10,409 nucleotides of DNA from Actinomycetota bacterium (GTDB taxonomy: Bacteria > Actinomycetota > Thermoleophilia > Solirubrobacterales > 70-9). The notes beneath the pieces were generated by a model that was not told where the DNA came from, ran no database searches, and worked only from the letters and a program-made list of their open reading frames with translations. Shown one piece after another: positions 4,405 to 10,409 of this stretch; the stretch's first letter is position 1, and the number at the start of each line of letters is the position of its first letter. The stretch covers positions 1-10,409 of the forward strand of contig VAYL01000053.1 in NCBI GenBank assembly GCA_005884305.1, in the 5' to 3' direction. The position numbers and the translations under genes were made by a program.

Positions 4405-6434
4405 GACCCGGCGACGGGAGCTTCAACGCGCAGCGCGCTCAGCACGCGCTCGGCGACGGCCTCACCGGTGAAGCCGACCTCCTCGCGCAGGAGGGCAGGC
4501 TTACCGTGGGCGACATAGCGGTCGGGCAGGCCGACCCGCATCACACGCGCACGAGCAGCCGGGTCGGCGAAGGAGTCCTCGAGGTGCTCCAGCACAGCTG
4601 AACCGAATCCACCGGGGAGCACGTTCTCTTCGATCGTCACCAAGAGCTCGTGCTCGCGCCCGAGCCGGCGGACCAGCTCCTCGTCGAGCGGCTTGGCGAA
4701 GCGCCCGTCCGCGACCGTCACCTGAAGTCCCTGCCCGCCGAGGATGCCCGCCGCGCGCAGCGCGACCTGGACGCCGTACCCGTAGCCCAGCAGCGCGACG
4801 CGGTCGCCCTCGGTGAGGAGCTCGCCCTTCCCGATCGGGATCTCCTTCGGCCTGTCTGGAAGCGGGACGCCCTCCGCGGCGCCGCGCGGGTAGCGAAACG
4901 CGATCGGTCCGCCGTCATGGGCCAGCGCCGTGCGCAGCATGTGGACCAGCATCGCCTCGTCGCGCGGGGCCATGAGGACCACATTGGGGAGCGGGCGGAA
5001 GTAGGAGACGTCGAAGGCGCCGTGGTGGGTGGGCCCGTCGTCGCCGACGAGCCCGGCGCGGTCCATCGCGAAGACCACGTTGAGGCTCTGGAGACAGACG
5101 TCGTGGACGATCTGGTCGAAGGCGCGCTGGAGGAACGTCGAGTAGATGGCGCAGACTGGCTTTGCACCCTGCAACGCGAGCCCGGAGGCGAAGAGCACCG
5201 CGTCCTGCTCGGCGATCCCGACGTCGTAGTACTGCTCCGGCACCTCCTTGCACAGCTTGTTGAGCCCGGTCCCCCCCGCCATCGCCGCGGTGATCCCGAT
5301 GGCGCGGCGGTCGCGCTTGGCCTCGGCGACCATCGCGTCGGCGAAGACGGCGGTGTACTGGGGCGGTGAGGGCGGCGGCGGCTTCTCGAGCTTCTCGATC
5401 TTCTCCGGCGAGTCCGACTCCTTGACGGGCATCACCGGCTTTGCGTCGGCGGGCTGGCGGTTGACGATCGACTTGGGCTTGGCCGCGTGCCACTTCTCCA
5501 TGCCCTCGAGGCCGCCCTCCTCGGCCGGAGCGAAGCCTTTGCCCTTGACGGTGTGGATGTGGACGACGACCGGCCGCTGCGCCTTCATCGCGTTGCTAAG
5601 CGCGCGGCGCAGGGCGGCGACGTCGTGGCCGTCGATCACGCCCATGTAGGCGAGGTCGAGCTCCTCGAACATGAGACCAGGCGCTGCGTAGGCCTTGATC
5701 GCCGACTTCAGCTCCGGCCCGACGCGCTCGAGGCGGGTCCCGAGGCCGAGCGGGAGCTTGGTCAGCGCCTCCTCGACGTCCTCGCGGGCGTGGTAGAGCT
5801 TGGGGTTCAGGCGGAAGCGCTGGAAGTAGCGGGCGAGCGCGCCGACGTTCGGCGAGATCGACATGCCGTTGTCGTTCAGGACGATGACGATCGGAGTCTC
5901 GAGGCCGCCCGCGTTGTGAAGCGCCTCGTACGCCACGCCGCCGGTAAGCGCGCCGTCACCGATGACGGCGACGACGTGGCCGTCCTCGCCGATGCCCTTG
6001 CGCATCGCCTCCTTGAGGCCGACCGCGTAGCCGATCGAGGTGGAGGCGTGGCCGGCTCCCATGATGTCGTGCTCGGATTCGAAGATCGAGCAGAACGGCG
6101 CCAGGCCCTGATACTGGCGGATCGTGTTCAGGCGGTCACGGCGGCCGGTCAGCACCTTGTGCGGGTACGCCTGATGGCCGACGTCCCAGAGGATCTTGTC
6201 CTTCGGCGAGTCCAGCAGGCTATGGAGCGACACGGCCAGCTCGCAGGTGCCGAGGTTGGCGCCGAAGTGGCCACCGATCTCGCCGATCACATCGATGATC
6301 AGCTCGCGGACCTCCTGGGCCAACTGCTGGAGCTGGCGGTCGTCGAGGTCCTTCAGGTCCCGTGGGCCATCGATCCGGTCCAGCAGCCTCTCGGGCTGGG
6401 TGGGCTTTGCTCCGTCGCTGTTTTGATCGCTCAT
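4401..6434 (-). CDS. dxs: 1-deoxy-D-xylulose-5-phosphate synthase
   Basis: Condenses pyruvate and glyceraldehyde 3-phosphate into DXP, the first step of the MEP isoprenoid pathway and also a source of thiamine and pyridoxal precursors; a thiamine-diphosphate enzyme of the cytoplasm. At 677 residues it is longer than the usual 620-640. Seen: GGHFGANLGTCELAVSLH (54-71) with H57, DVGHQAYPHKVLTGR (84-98), the ThDP/Mg motif GDGALTGG (159-166) with LNDN at 186-189, HTVKGKGFAPAE (294-305), IAEQDA (407-412) with catalytic E409, and DRAGLVGDDGPTHHG (458-472). The extra length is mostly a Lys/Glu/Pro-rich stretch at about 323-358, between the N-terminal and central domains. Its ATG overlaps the ispA stop as ATGA, so it is translationally coupled and last in the efp-nusB-ispA block. 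No terminator hairpin follows; the stop meets the plus-strand gene head-on. Confidence 0.98.
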   Translation of the reverse strand: MSDQNSDGAKPTQPERLLDRIDGPRDLKDLDDRQLQQLAQEVRELIIDVIGEIGGHFGANLGTCELAVSLHSLLDSPKDKILWDVGHQAYPHKVLTGRRDRLNTIRQYQGLAPFCSIFESEHDIMGAGHASTSIGYAVGLKEAMRKGIGEDGHVVAVIGDGALTGGVAYEALHNAGGLETPIVIVLNDNGMSISPNVGALARYFQRFRLNPKLYHAREDVEEALTKLPLGLGTRLERVGPELKSAIKAYAAPGLMFEELDLAYMGVIDGHDVAALRRALSNAMKAQRPVVVHIHTVKGKGFAPAEEGGLEGMEKWHAAKPKSIVNRQPADAKPVMPVKESDSPEKIEKLEKPPPPSPPQYTAVFADAMVAEAKRDRRAIGITAAMAGGTGLNKLCKEVPEQYYDVGIAEQDAVLFASGLALQGAKPVCAIYSTFLQRAFDQIVHDVCLQSLNVVFAMDRAGLVGDDGPTHHGAFDVSYFRPLPNVVLMAPRDEAMLVHMLRTALAHDGGPIAFRYPRGAAEGVPLPDRPKEIPIGKGELLTEGDRVALLGYGYGVQVALRAAGILGGQGLQVTVADGRFAKPLDEELVRRLGREHELLVTIEENVLPGGFGSAVLEHLEDSFADPAARARVMRVGLPDRYVAHGKPALLREEVGFTGEAVAERVLSALRVEAPVAGS

Positions 6435-7336
6435 GACTGTCGTGTGTAGATGAAGTCGGTGATCTGGCTCAGATCGTGCGGGTCGCCGTCCACCGCGGCG
6501 AGCGCCTCGTGCGCCTTGCGATGCGATTCCGCGGCAAGCTTACGAGCCTCCTCGAGTCCAAAAAGGCTGACATACGTGAGTTTGCCGTGTCGTTCGTCGC
6601 TGCCGTGCGGCTTTCCGAGCTCCTCGTCGCTGCCCGTCACGTCGAGGATGTCGTCAACGATCTGGAATAGGACGCCGAGCTCCTCCGCGAATCGGCGGTA
6701 CGGAATTGTCTCAGGTTCGCCCAGACCTCTCAGCGCGAGCACCACGCCCACGCTGGCCGCGATCAGCCGCCCGGTCTTGAGGGAATGCAGGCGCCGGAGG
6801 CTGTCGGCGTCGAGGTCACGCTCCATGACGTCGATGTACTGGCCGCCGACCATCCCGTCGACGCCGATCGCCGCGAGGAGTTCCACGAGAGCGTCGAGCA
6901 CCGCCCGCGGATCGCCCTCCTGGTGCTCGCAGAAGATGCGGACGGCCTCGGCGAACAGGCCGTCGCCTGCGAGGATCGCGACGTTCTCGCCGTAGACGAC
7001 GTGCGAGGTCGGGCGCCCGCGGCGCAGCTCGTCGTCATCCATGGCGGGGAGGTCGTCGTGAATCAGCGAGTAGGTGTGGATCAGTTCCAGAGCGCCGGCC
7101 GCTGGGAGCACGGAGTCCGGCTCCATATGGAGCGAGCGCGCCGTGGCGAGCGCCAGCACCGGGCGGATTCGCTTGCCGCCTGCGAGGAGCGAGTAGCGCA
7201 TCGCCTCCTCGATCCCCTCCGTGTCCGGGATCGCCGAGAAGCGGAGCGTGTCGAGATAGGACTCGACGAGGTTGCGGAGGTCATCGGGATAGGTGCTCGC
7301 GGCCACCGGGTGCGGGGCCTCGGACGGGGTCGTCAC
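6431..7336 (-). CDS. ispA: Short-chain polyprenyl (farnesyl/geranylgeranyl) diphosphate synthase
   Basis: A 301-residue trans-isoprenyl diphosphate synthase that condenses IPP with allylic diphosphates. Seen: GGKRIRP (53-59), the first aspartate-rich motif DDLPAMD (94-100) in YSLIHDDLPAMDDD, RRGRPT (105-110), GGQYID (164-169), KTGRLI (187-192), the second aspartate motif DDILD (228-232) and GKPHGSDERHGK (241-252). The two-residue insertion in the first motif and the YSLIHDD context resemble E. coli IspA, favouring a C15 product, though C20 cannot be excluded. I start at the GTG at 7336 rather than a frame opening at 7534, since the extra 66 residues are Arg-rich noise that crosses another small gene. 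The GTG overlaps the preceding stop as GTGA and has a weak GGAAG site upstream. Next to dxs it forms an isoprenoid pair. Confidence 0.96.
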   Translation of the reverse strand: MTTPSEAPHPVAASTYPDDLRNLVESYLDTLRFSAIPDTEGIEEAMRYSLLAGGKRIRPVLALATARSLHMEPDSVLPAAGALELIHTYSLIHDDLPAMDDDELRRGRPTSHVVYGENVAILAGDGLFAEAVRIFCEHQEGDPRAVLDALVELLAAIGVDGMVGGQYIDVMERDLDADSLRRLHSLKTGRLIAASVGVVLALRGLGEPETIPYRRFAEELGVLFQIVDDILDVTGSDEELGKPHGSDERHGKLTYVSLFGLEEARKLAAESHRKAHEALAAVDGDPHDLSQITDFIYTRQS

Positions 7337-7512
7337 GAGGGGTCTTCCGCTCTGGCTGCGCGCAGATCGGACTCGATCTCCGCGCTGGCCTTGCCGACGA
7401 GATCGGCCGCCTCGCGGGCGAGCGCCTCGGCCTCCTCCTCGCTCACGTCCGGCGATCGCAGACGATCGGCGATCTCGCGTAGGCGCGCGGCGAGCTGGTC
7501 TGGCTGATTCAT
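7333..7512 (-). CDS. Small helical protein, exonuclease VII small subunit-like position
   Basis: A 59-residue ORF starting at the ATG at 7512, with its TGA overlapping the ispA GTG start as GTGA. It reads as one continuous charged helix or pair of helices (LAARLREIADRLRSPD, then SEEEAEALAREAADLVG, then KASAEIESDLRAARAE). xseB, the small subunit of exonuclease VII, is often immediately upstream of ispA and is a similarly short helical protein with an L-x-EIV-x-x-L pattern followed by an acidic turn; the LREIADRL-SPDVSEEEAEAL layout recalls this. Against that, no xseA gene is adjacent and the match is only of pattern. The sequence composition, the perfect 4-base coupling to ispA and the 28-base gap after nusB make it likely to be a real gene. 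Confidence 0.72.
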   Translation of the reverse strand: MNQPDQLAARLREIADRLRSPDVSEEEAEALAREAADLVGKASAEIESDLRAARAEDPS

Positions 7513-7540
7513 CGGCCGAAAACGGTACCGACACGCGCCA

Positions 7541-7912
7541 TCATGCTTCGGCGCGCGCAGCTGTGCCCAGGATCCCGTTCACGAACCCTGGCGCATCGGC
7601 GCCGCAGTATTGCTTAGCGAGAGTGACGGCCTCGTCGATGGCGACCTCGTTGGGGATGTCGTCGCGGTGGCGTAGCTCGAAGAGCGCGACCCGCAGGATG
7701 CTCTTCTCGAGCGCGGCGATGCGGTCGAGCTCCCAGCCCTTGGCGAGCCGCGCGATCTCGGAGTCGAGCTCGTCTTTGTGCGCCTCGACGCCCTCGACGA
7801 GCTCGTGCGCGAACGGCGCCGGCTCGTCGATCGACTCCGCGGCCGGCCGACCGGTCACCTCGTCCTGGTAGAGGGCGAACACGGCGGCACGGCGCTGGTC
7901 GGTGCGGCGCAT
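7541..7912 (-). CDS. nusB: Transcription antitermination factor NusB
   Basis: A 123-residue all-helical NusB. With NusE (S10) it binds boxA in nascent rRNA and helps form the antitermination complex on rRNA operons. Seen: the N-terminal RRTDQRRAAVFALYQDEV, typical of the RNA-binding arginine-rich start; W60 with LDRIAALEKSILRVALFEL; DIPNEVAIDEAVTLAKQY; and FVNGILG near the C-terminus. Length is somewhat short for the family but all core helices are present. The ATG at 7912 follows the efp stop by 20 bases with an AGG-type site about 10 bases before it, consistent with being the second gene of an efp-led transcript. The efp-nusB order is common in bacteria. Confidence 0.96.
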   Translation of the reverse strand: MRRTDQRRAAVFALYQDEVTGRPAAESIDEPAPFAHELVEGVEAHKDELDSEIARLAKGWELDRIAALEKSILRVALFELRHRDDIPNEVAIDEAVTLAKQYCGADAPGFVNGILGTAARAEA

Positions 7913-7932
7913 CGTTCAGCCTGCGCCGGCCC

Positions 7933-8493
7933 TCAGGCGCGGGAGACGTATTCGCCGGATCGCGTATCGACGCGGACGCGATCGCCTTGGTTGACGAACA
8001 GCGGCACCTCCACGCGGACGCCGGACTCCAGTGTCGCGGGCTTGGTCCCGCCGCCGGATGCGGTGTCGCCCTTGACGCCCGGGGAGGTCTCGGTCACCGC
8101 CATCTCCACCGCGCTCGGCACCTGGACGCCGGAGGGACGCTCGTCCACGAACAGGACCTCGACCTCGGAGTTGGGCACCACCCAGCGCATCGCGTCGCCC
8201 ACGACCTCGCGCCCGACCTCGAGCTGCGAGTAGTCGGAGTTGTCCATCAGCACGGCCATCTCGCCCGAGTCGTAGAGGTACTGCATGCGCTTGGTCTCCG
8301 TCCGCACGGGCCGGAACTTTTCGCCGGCCCTGAACGTCTTGTCGATGACGCTCCCGTCATCTAGCTTTCGCAGCTTCGTGCGCACGAACGCCCCACCCTT
8401 GCCGGGCTTGACGTGCTGGAACTCCACGATCCGGTAAATCGTCCCGTCGACCTCAATGTGGGTCCCGTTCTTGAACTGATTGGTCGAAATCAC
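7933..8493 (-). CDS. efp: Translation elongation factor P
   Basis: A 186-residue EF-P, which binds between the ribosomal P and E sites and relieves stalling at consecutive prolines. Three domains are present: the KOW-like N-terminal barrel with the tip loop HVKPGKGGAF (27-36), whose K32 is at the position modified in other bacteria; the central OB domain; and a C-terminal OB domain with the signature SGGGTKPATLESG and VPLFVNQGDRVRVDTRSGEYVSR at the end. No epmA or epmB gene is nearby; many actinobacterial EF-Ps work unmodified with a PGKGGAF loop, which fits here (known of the family, inferred here). GTG start at 8493 with a -10 box 8 bases upstream and no ribosome binding site: probably leaderless, first gene of the efp-nusB-orf-ispA-dxs block. 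Confidence 0.98.
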   Translation of the reverse strand: MISTNQFKNGTHIEVDGTIYRIVEFQHVKPGKGGAFVRTKLRKLDDGSVIDKTFRAGEKFRPVRTETKRMQYLYDSGEMAVLMDNSDYSQLEVGREVVGDAMRWVVPNSEVEVLFVDERPSGVQVPSAVEMAVTETSPGVKGDTASGGGTKPATLESGVRVEVPLFVNQGDRVRVDTRSGEYVSRA

Positions 8494-8501
8494 GGCGGCT
8501 C

Positions 8502-8507
8502 AGGGTA
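8502..8507 (-). promoter_or_regulatory. Putative -10 box for a leaderless transcript (efp)
   Basis: On the minus strand, TACCCT lies 8 bases before the efp GTG. It is in the 24-base gap after the frameshifted gene, so any -35 element would be inside that gene's 3' end. It would drive the efp-to-dxs block. Confidence 0.45.
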
Positions 8508-8517
8508 GCGAGCGCCC

Positions 8518-9457
8518 CTACCGCCCACCGCCCTCTCGGAGGGCACCCAGGGGAATGCCCGGGCGGGGTACGCCCGCCGCCTCGATTCGCGCGACCGTTT
8601 CCCTCGCCCTCATCACCGCCTGCTCCCATGTGACGCGGACGACGCCGTCGCCGTGCGCCTCCAGCAATGTCTGGCGCTCCGCATCATCGGCACGCGCGAG
8701 CGGGTTGTCGTGCCAGGCGCGGCTGTCGGCTTCCACCACGATCTGCTGTTCGGCCCACCGGAAGTCAGCGACGATGCGCCTTCCCGCGAGTAGAAGAGGC
8801 TGGTTGACGTCGGGGCGAACGAAGCCGGCGTCCACGATGAGGTCGAATACGACGTCCTCGAGCTCCGAGCGGGTGGGCGCGGCTGCTCGCAGCACTCGAT
8901 TCAGCGTCGCCGACCCGCGACGGCGGCCAAGCCGTCTCCGTGTGGCAACGAGTTGCCGGATGCCGACCCGGCGCTTGGCAAGCGCCCGGCGCACAGCGGT
9001 GCGAAGCAGGTTGTCGTTGACGACACCGGCCAGGTCAACGAGTGTGCGGGCGGGCGTGGTGACCGGAATGCCCTCATGGCGCATGACATCCCGCGCTCCG
9101 AGCACCGAGGAGTAATGGACGGATCCCCGGACATCCACGTACGCCCCTTCGAGGAACCGTGACTTCCGGGTAGCGACCATCCCACTCGACGAACTCCCAG
9201 TGCGATGCGGCGGCGAAGTGGCTAAGGGCAGCGTCCAAGCCGACCGCCTTGGTTGCCGCCAGCCATGTGCCTTCCGGCTGAACCGCCGAGTGCCCCACCG
9301 CAAAGACCGCGCGGTAAAGCGGGTGGAGCCACCCGTTCCGAACGCGAGTCGCGACCTCCTTGGGCGAAAGCCCGCAGTCGACGAGCTCGCCCAGGGAAAG
9401 GACTCCCCACTCGTCGCCGGCGCGCCGCGCGACGACTTCATCGGGCCGAGGCTGCAC
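8518..9457 (-). pseudogene. Frameshifted AbiEi-like/DUF559 (PD-(D/E)xK-like) protein
   Basis: Two frames together make one recognisable protein. The 5' part, in the frame that stops at 9074, has a winged-helix N-terminus of the AbiEi antitoxin type: WGVLSLGELVDCGLSPKE, LYRAVFAVGH, EGTWLAATKAVG, ALSHFAAASHW and PEVTVPRRGVRG. The 3' part, in the frame that stops at 8518, continues with VHYSSVLGARDV, HEGIPVTTPARTLVDLAGV and a DUF559/Vsr-like nuclease fold: SELEDVVFDLIVDAG, ADFRW, IVVEADSRAWH. The frames join near 9121-9128, where a run of four C (plus strand) is the likely slip; loss of one base restores GCPGSVHYSS. It may be a real mutation or a sequencing error. Start uncertain: GTG at 9457 gives a compact N-terminus, ATG at 9556 a longer unfamiliar one. 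Such genes are common in actinobacteria and usually of unknown role; this one lacks an obvious AbiEii toxin partner. Confidence 0.8.
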
Positions 9458-9638
9458 TTTGTGCCCGCCACGGGCGGAAAGTACAGCCTCGACGTGGGAT
9501 CGGGGGTCGTCCCGGGGCTGGTGCTTGTGGCCGGGGTGGCGCATGCGCTGGTGCATTGCTGGAGCCTGCCCTCATTGCTCTCCCCAAACAACACCTCCGA
9601 GTGCCAGCTTCGTGCCGGATTTGTGAACACGCCGGGGT

Positions 9639-9644
9639 TATCCT
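9639..9644 (+). promoter_or_regulatory. Putative -10 box for a leaderless transcript (GroES-like gene)
   Basis: TATCCT lies 7 bases before the GTG at 9652, the best TAnnnT match of the leaderless set. TTGTGA at 9621-9626 resembles a -35 box but at 12 bases is too close. Confidence 0.5.
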
Positions 9645-9651
9645 CAGCGCC

Positions 9652-10011
9652 GTGGAAGCTCGATCTCGACGTGGGCCCGTTGAGGCCGTTCGCCACCAGC
9701 TTCGGCCGCTGTTCGACCAGGTGGTAGTCAAGGAGCTCGACCAGGACCGGATGCGCCGCTCGGGGCTCGTCGTCCCGCCCGGCACGCACGACCCGCCGCC
9801 CCAGCAGGGCATCGTCCTCGCCGTCGGGCCGGGGCTCGACTGGTGGGAGCAAGCCGGCGTCGAGATGCCCGTGCAGCCCGGCGACCACGTGGTCTTCCCG
9901 GCATCCGCGGGCGTCTGGGTGGAGGTCGACGAGGAGCGCCTGCTCGTCTGCCGCGTCGTCGAGCTCCTCGGCATCCTCGAGTCAGCCACGCCGGAACCCG
10001 ACGAAGCCTGA
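9652..10011 (+). CDS. GroES-family co-chaperonin (Cpn10)
   Basis: A 119-residue protein of the chaperonin-10 family, which normally caps GroEL in an ATP-dependent folding cycle. Seen: LRPLFDQVVVKEL (18-30), a mobile-loop equivalent SGLVVPPG (37-44), GIVLAVGPG (53-61), PGDHVVFPASAGVWVEVDEE (76-95) and a C-terminal LLVCRVVELLGIL. The first 17 residues are an extra basic N-terminus not usual in GroES; the GTG start is chosen because a -10 box is 7 bases upstream. The loop between LAVGPG and PGDHV is also unusual, with a DWWEQAG stretch. No groEL is next to it: the following gene, 17 bases on, encodes an LtrA-like membrane protein. It may be a second, divergent GroES or a protein that borrows the fold. 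Confidence 0.88.
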   Translation: MEARSRRGPVEAVRHQLRPLFDQVVVKELDQDRMRRSGLVVPPGTHDPPPQQGIVLAVGPGLDWWEQAGVEMPVQPGDHVVFPASAGVWVEVDEERLLVCRVVELLGILESATPEPDEA

Positions 10012-10028
10012 CCCGGCAGGATGAGCTG

Positions 10029-10409
10029 ATGGCATCCGCGACGCGAACGCGCGGACCGCGCCTCAGCGCCGTGCTCAGGGAGGGCGACCGGGTCACTCCA
10101 CTGGAGCTCTTCTTCGACCTTGTCTTCGTGCTCGCGATCACGCAGTGCACGGCCCTCATGTCGGAGCACCCGACCTGGTCGGGGCTGGCGCAGGGCGTCC
10201 TGGTCCTCGGCGTCCTGTGGTGGTCGTGGGTGGGCTACGCGTGGCTCACGAGCGTCGTCGATCCCGAGGAGGGCGCCGTGCGCTTCGCGATCTTCGCCGC
10301 GATGGCCGCGTACCTCATCGCCGCGATCGCGATCCCCGATGCGTTCGGCAGCCTCGGCTTGGAGTTCGCGCTCGCCTACGGCGCCATTCGCGCCGCCCAC
10401 ATCGTGCTC
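10029..10409 (+). CDS. LtrA-family (low temperature requirement A) membrane protein, 5' part
   Basis: The first 127 codons of a gene that runs off the window end. After a short basic N-terminus comes the family signature TPLELFFDLVFVLAITQ (about residues 23-39), then hydrophobic segments around 28-45, 53-72 (LAQGVLVLGVLWWSWVGYAW), 82-102 and 108-127, so a multi-pass inner membrane protein. LtrA proteins were named for a Listeria cold-growth mutant; their biochemical function is not established. The ATG at 10029 has an AGGA site 6 bases upstream (10019-10022), unlike the leaderless genes here, and follows the GroES-like stop by 17 bases, so the two probably share a transcript. An upstream ATG at 10021 hits a stop after two codons and is not the start. 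Confidence 0.9.
   Translation, partial: MASATRTRGPRLSAVLREGDRVTPLELFFDLVFVLAITQCTALMSEHPTWSGLAQGVLVLGVLWWSWVGYAWLTSVVDPEEGAVRFAIFAAMAAYLIAAIAIPDAFGSLGLEFALAYGAIRAAHIVL

Noticed and set aside
5487..6449. A 320-codon plus-strand frame opposite dxs
   Set aside because: Shadow of a strongly GC3-biased gene; composition dominated by Arg, Asp, Val and Ala without motifs.
7337..7534. A 66-residue N-terminal extension of ispA
   Set aside because: The extension is Arg/Gly-rich and overlaps the coupled 59-residue ORF in another frame; the GTG at 7336 yields a normal-length enzyme.
9253..9651. N-terminal extension of the GroES-like gene in the same frame
   Set aside because: The upstream residues are Arg/Ala/Pro noise antisense to the frameshifted gene; the GTG at 9652 has a -10 box and precedes the first family residues.
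8518..9888. A single 456-codon minus-strand frame as one gene
   Set aside because: Only its last 200 or so codons look like protein; the earlier part is out of frame with the clear AbiEi-like sequence and overlaps the GroES-like gene on the other strand.

Overview
The window is GC-rich, compactly coded DNA from a high-GC Gram-positive bacterium, most likely an actinobacterium. My inference is the Thermoleophilia/Solirubrobacterales side of the phylum, but nothing here proves it. Evidence for an actinobacterial lineage: strong G/C third positions, many GTG starts, and several genes whose start codon lies 6-8 bases after a TAnnnT -10 box, the layout of leaderless transcription.

Layout. (1) 123-1773, minus strand: a two-component pair, a GAF-domain histidine kinase overlapping a LuxR/NarL-type response regulator. 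(2) 1939-4404, plus strand: three separately promoted genes, a cyclopropane-fatty-acyl-phospholipid synthase family methyltransferase, a DUF72/YecE protein, and a small membrane-anchored protein with serine at every third residue for 22 consecutive triplets. This last gene ends tail-to-tail with dxs, the two stop codons sharing one CTAG. (3) 8493-4401, minus strand: a housekeeping block in the order efp, nusB, a 59-residue unnamed ORF, ispA, dxs. It joins translation elongation, antitermination and isoprenoid precursor synthesis; the last three genes are linked by 4-base start/stop overlaps. (4) 9457-8518, minus strand: a frameshifted AbiEi-like/DUF559 gene just upstream of efp. (5) 9652 to the right edge, plus strand: a GroES-like co-chaperonin with no GroEL beside it, then the start of an LtrA-family membrane protein cut by the window end.

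Non-coding structure. Two copies of a 39-bp element with 10-bp perfect inverted arms (TTGTCGGATT / AATCCGACAA) lie about 20 bases beyond the stop codons of the response regulator and the methyltransferase. A different near-perfect palindrome, ACCCCCCATTTGGGGGGT, lies in the divergent region between the kinase and the methyltransferase and looks like a regulator site. GC-rich palindromes also fill the first 60 bases.

How the genes fit together. The kinase/regulator pair may control itself or the divergent lipid methyltransferase through the 1869-1886 palindrome. dxs supplies DXP for the MEP pathway and the ispA product condenses the resulting C5 units. The points most worth a second look are the 39-bp repeat pair, the (Sxx)22 protein, the unnamed 59-residue ORF and the frameshifted nuclease-like gene. 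I see no CRISPR array, tRNA, rRNA or insertion sequence.
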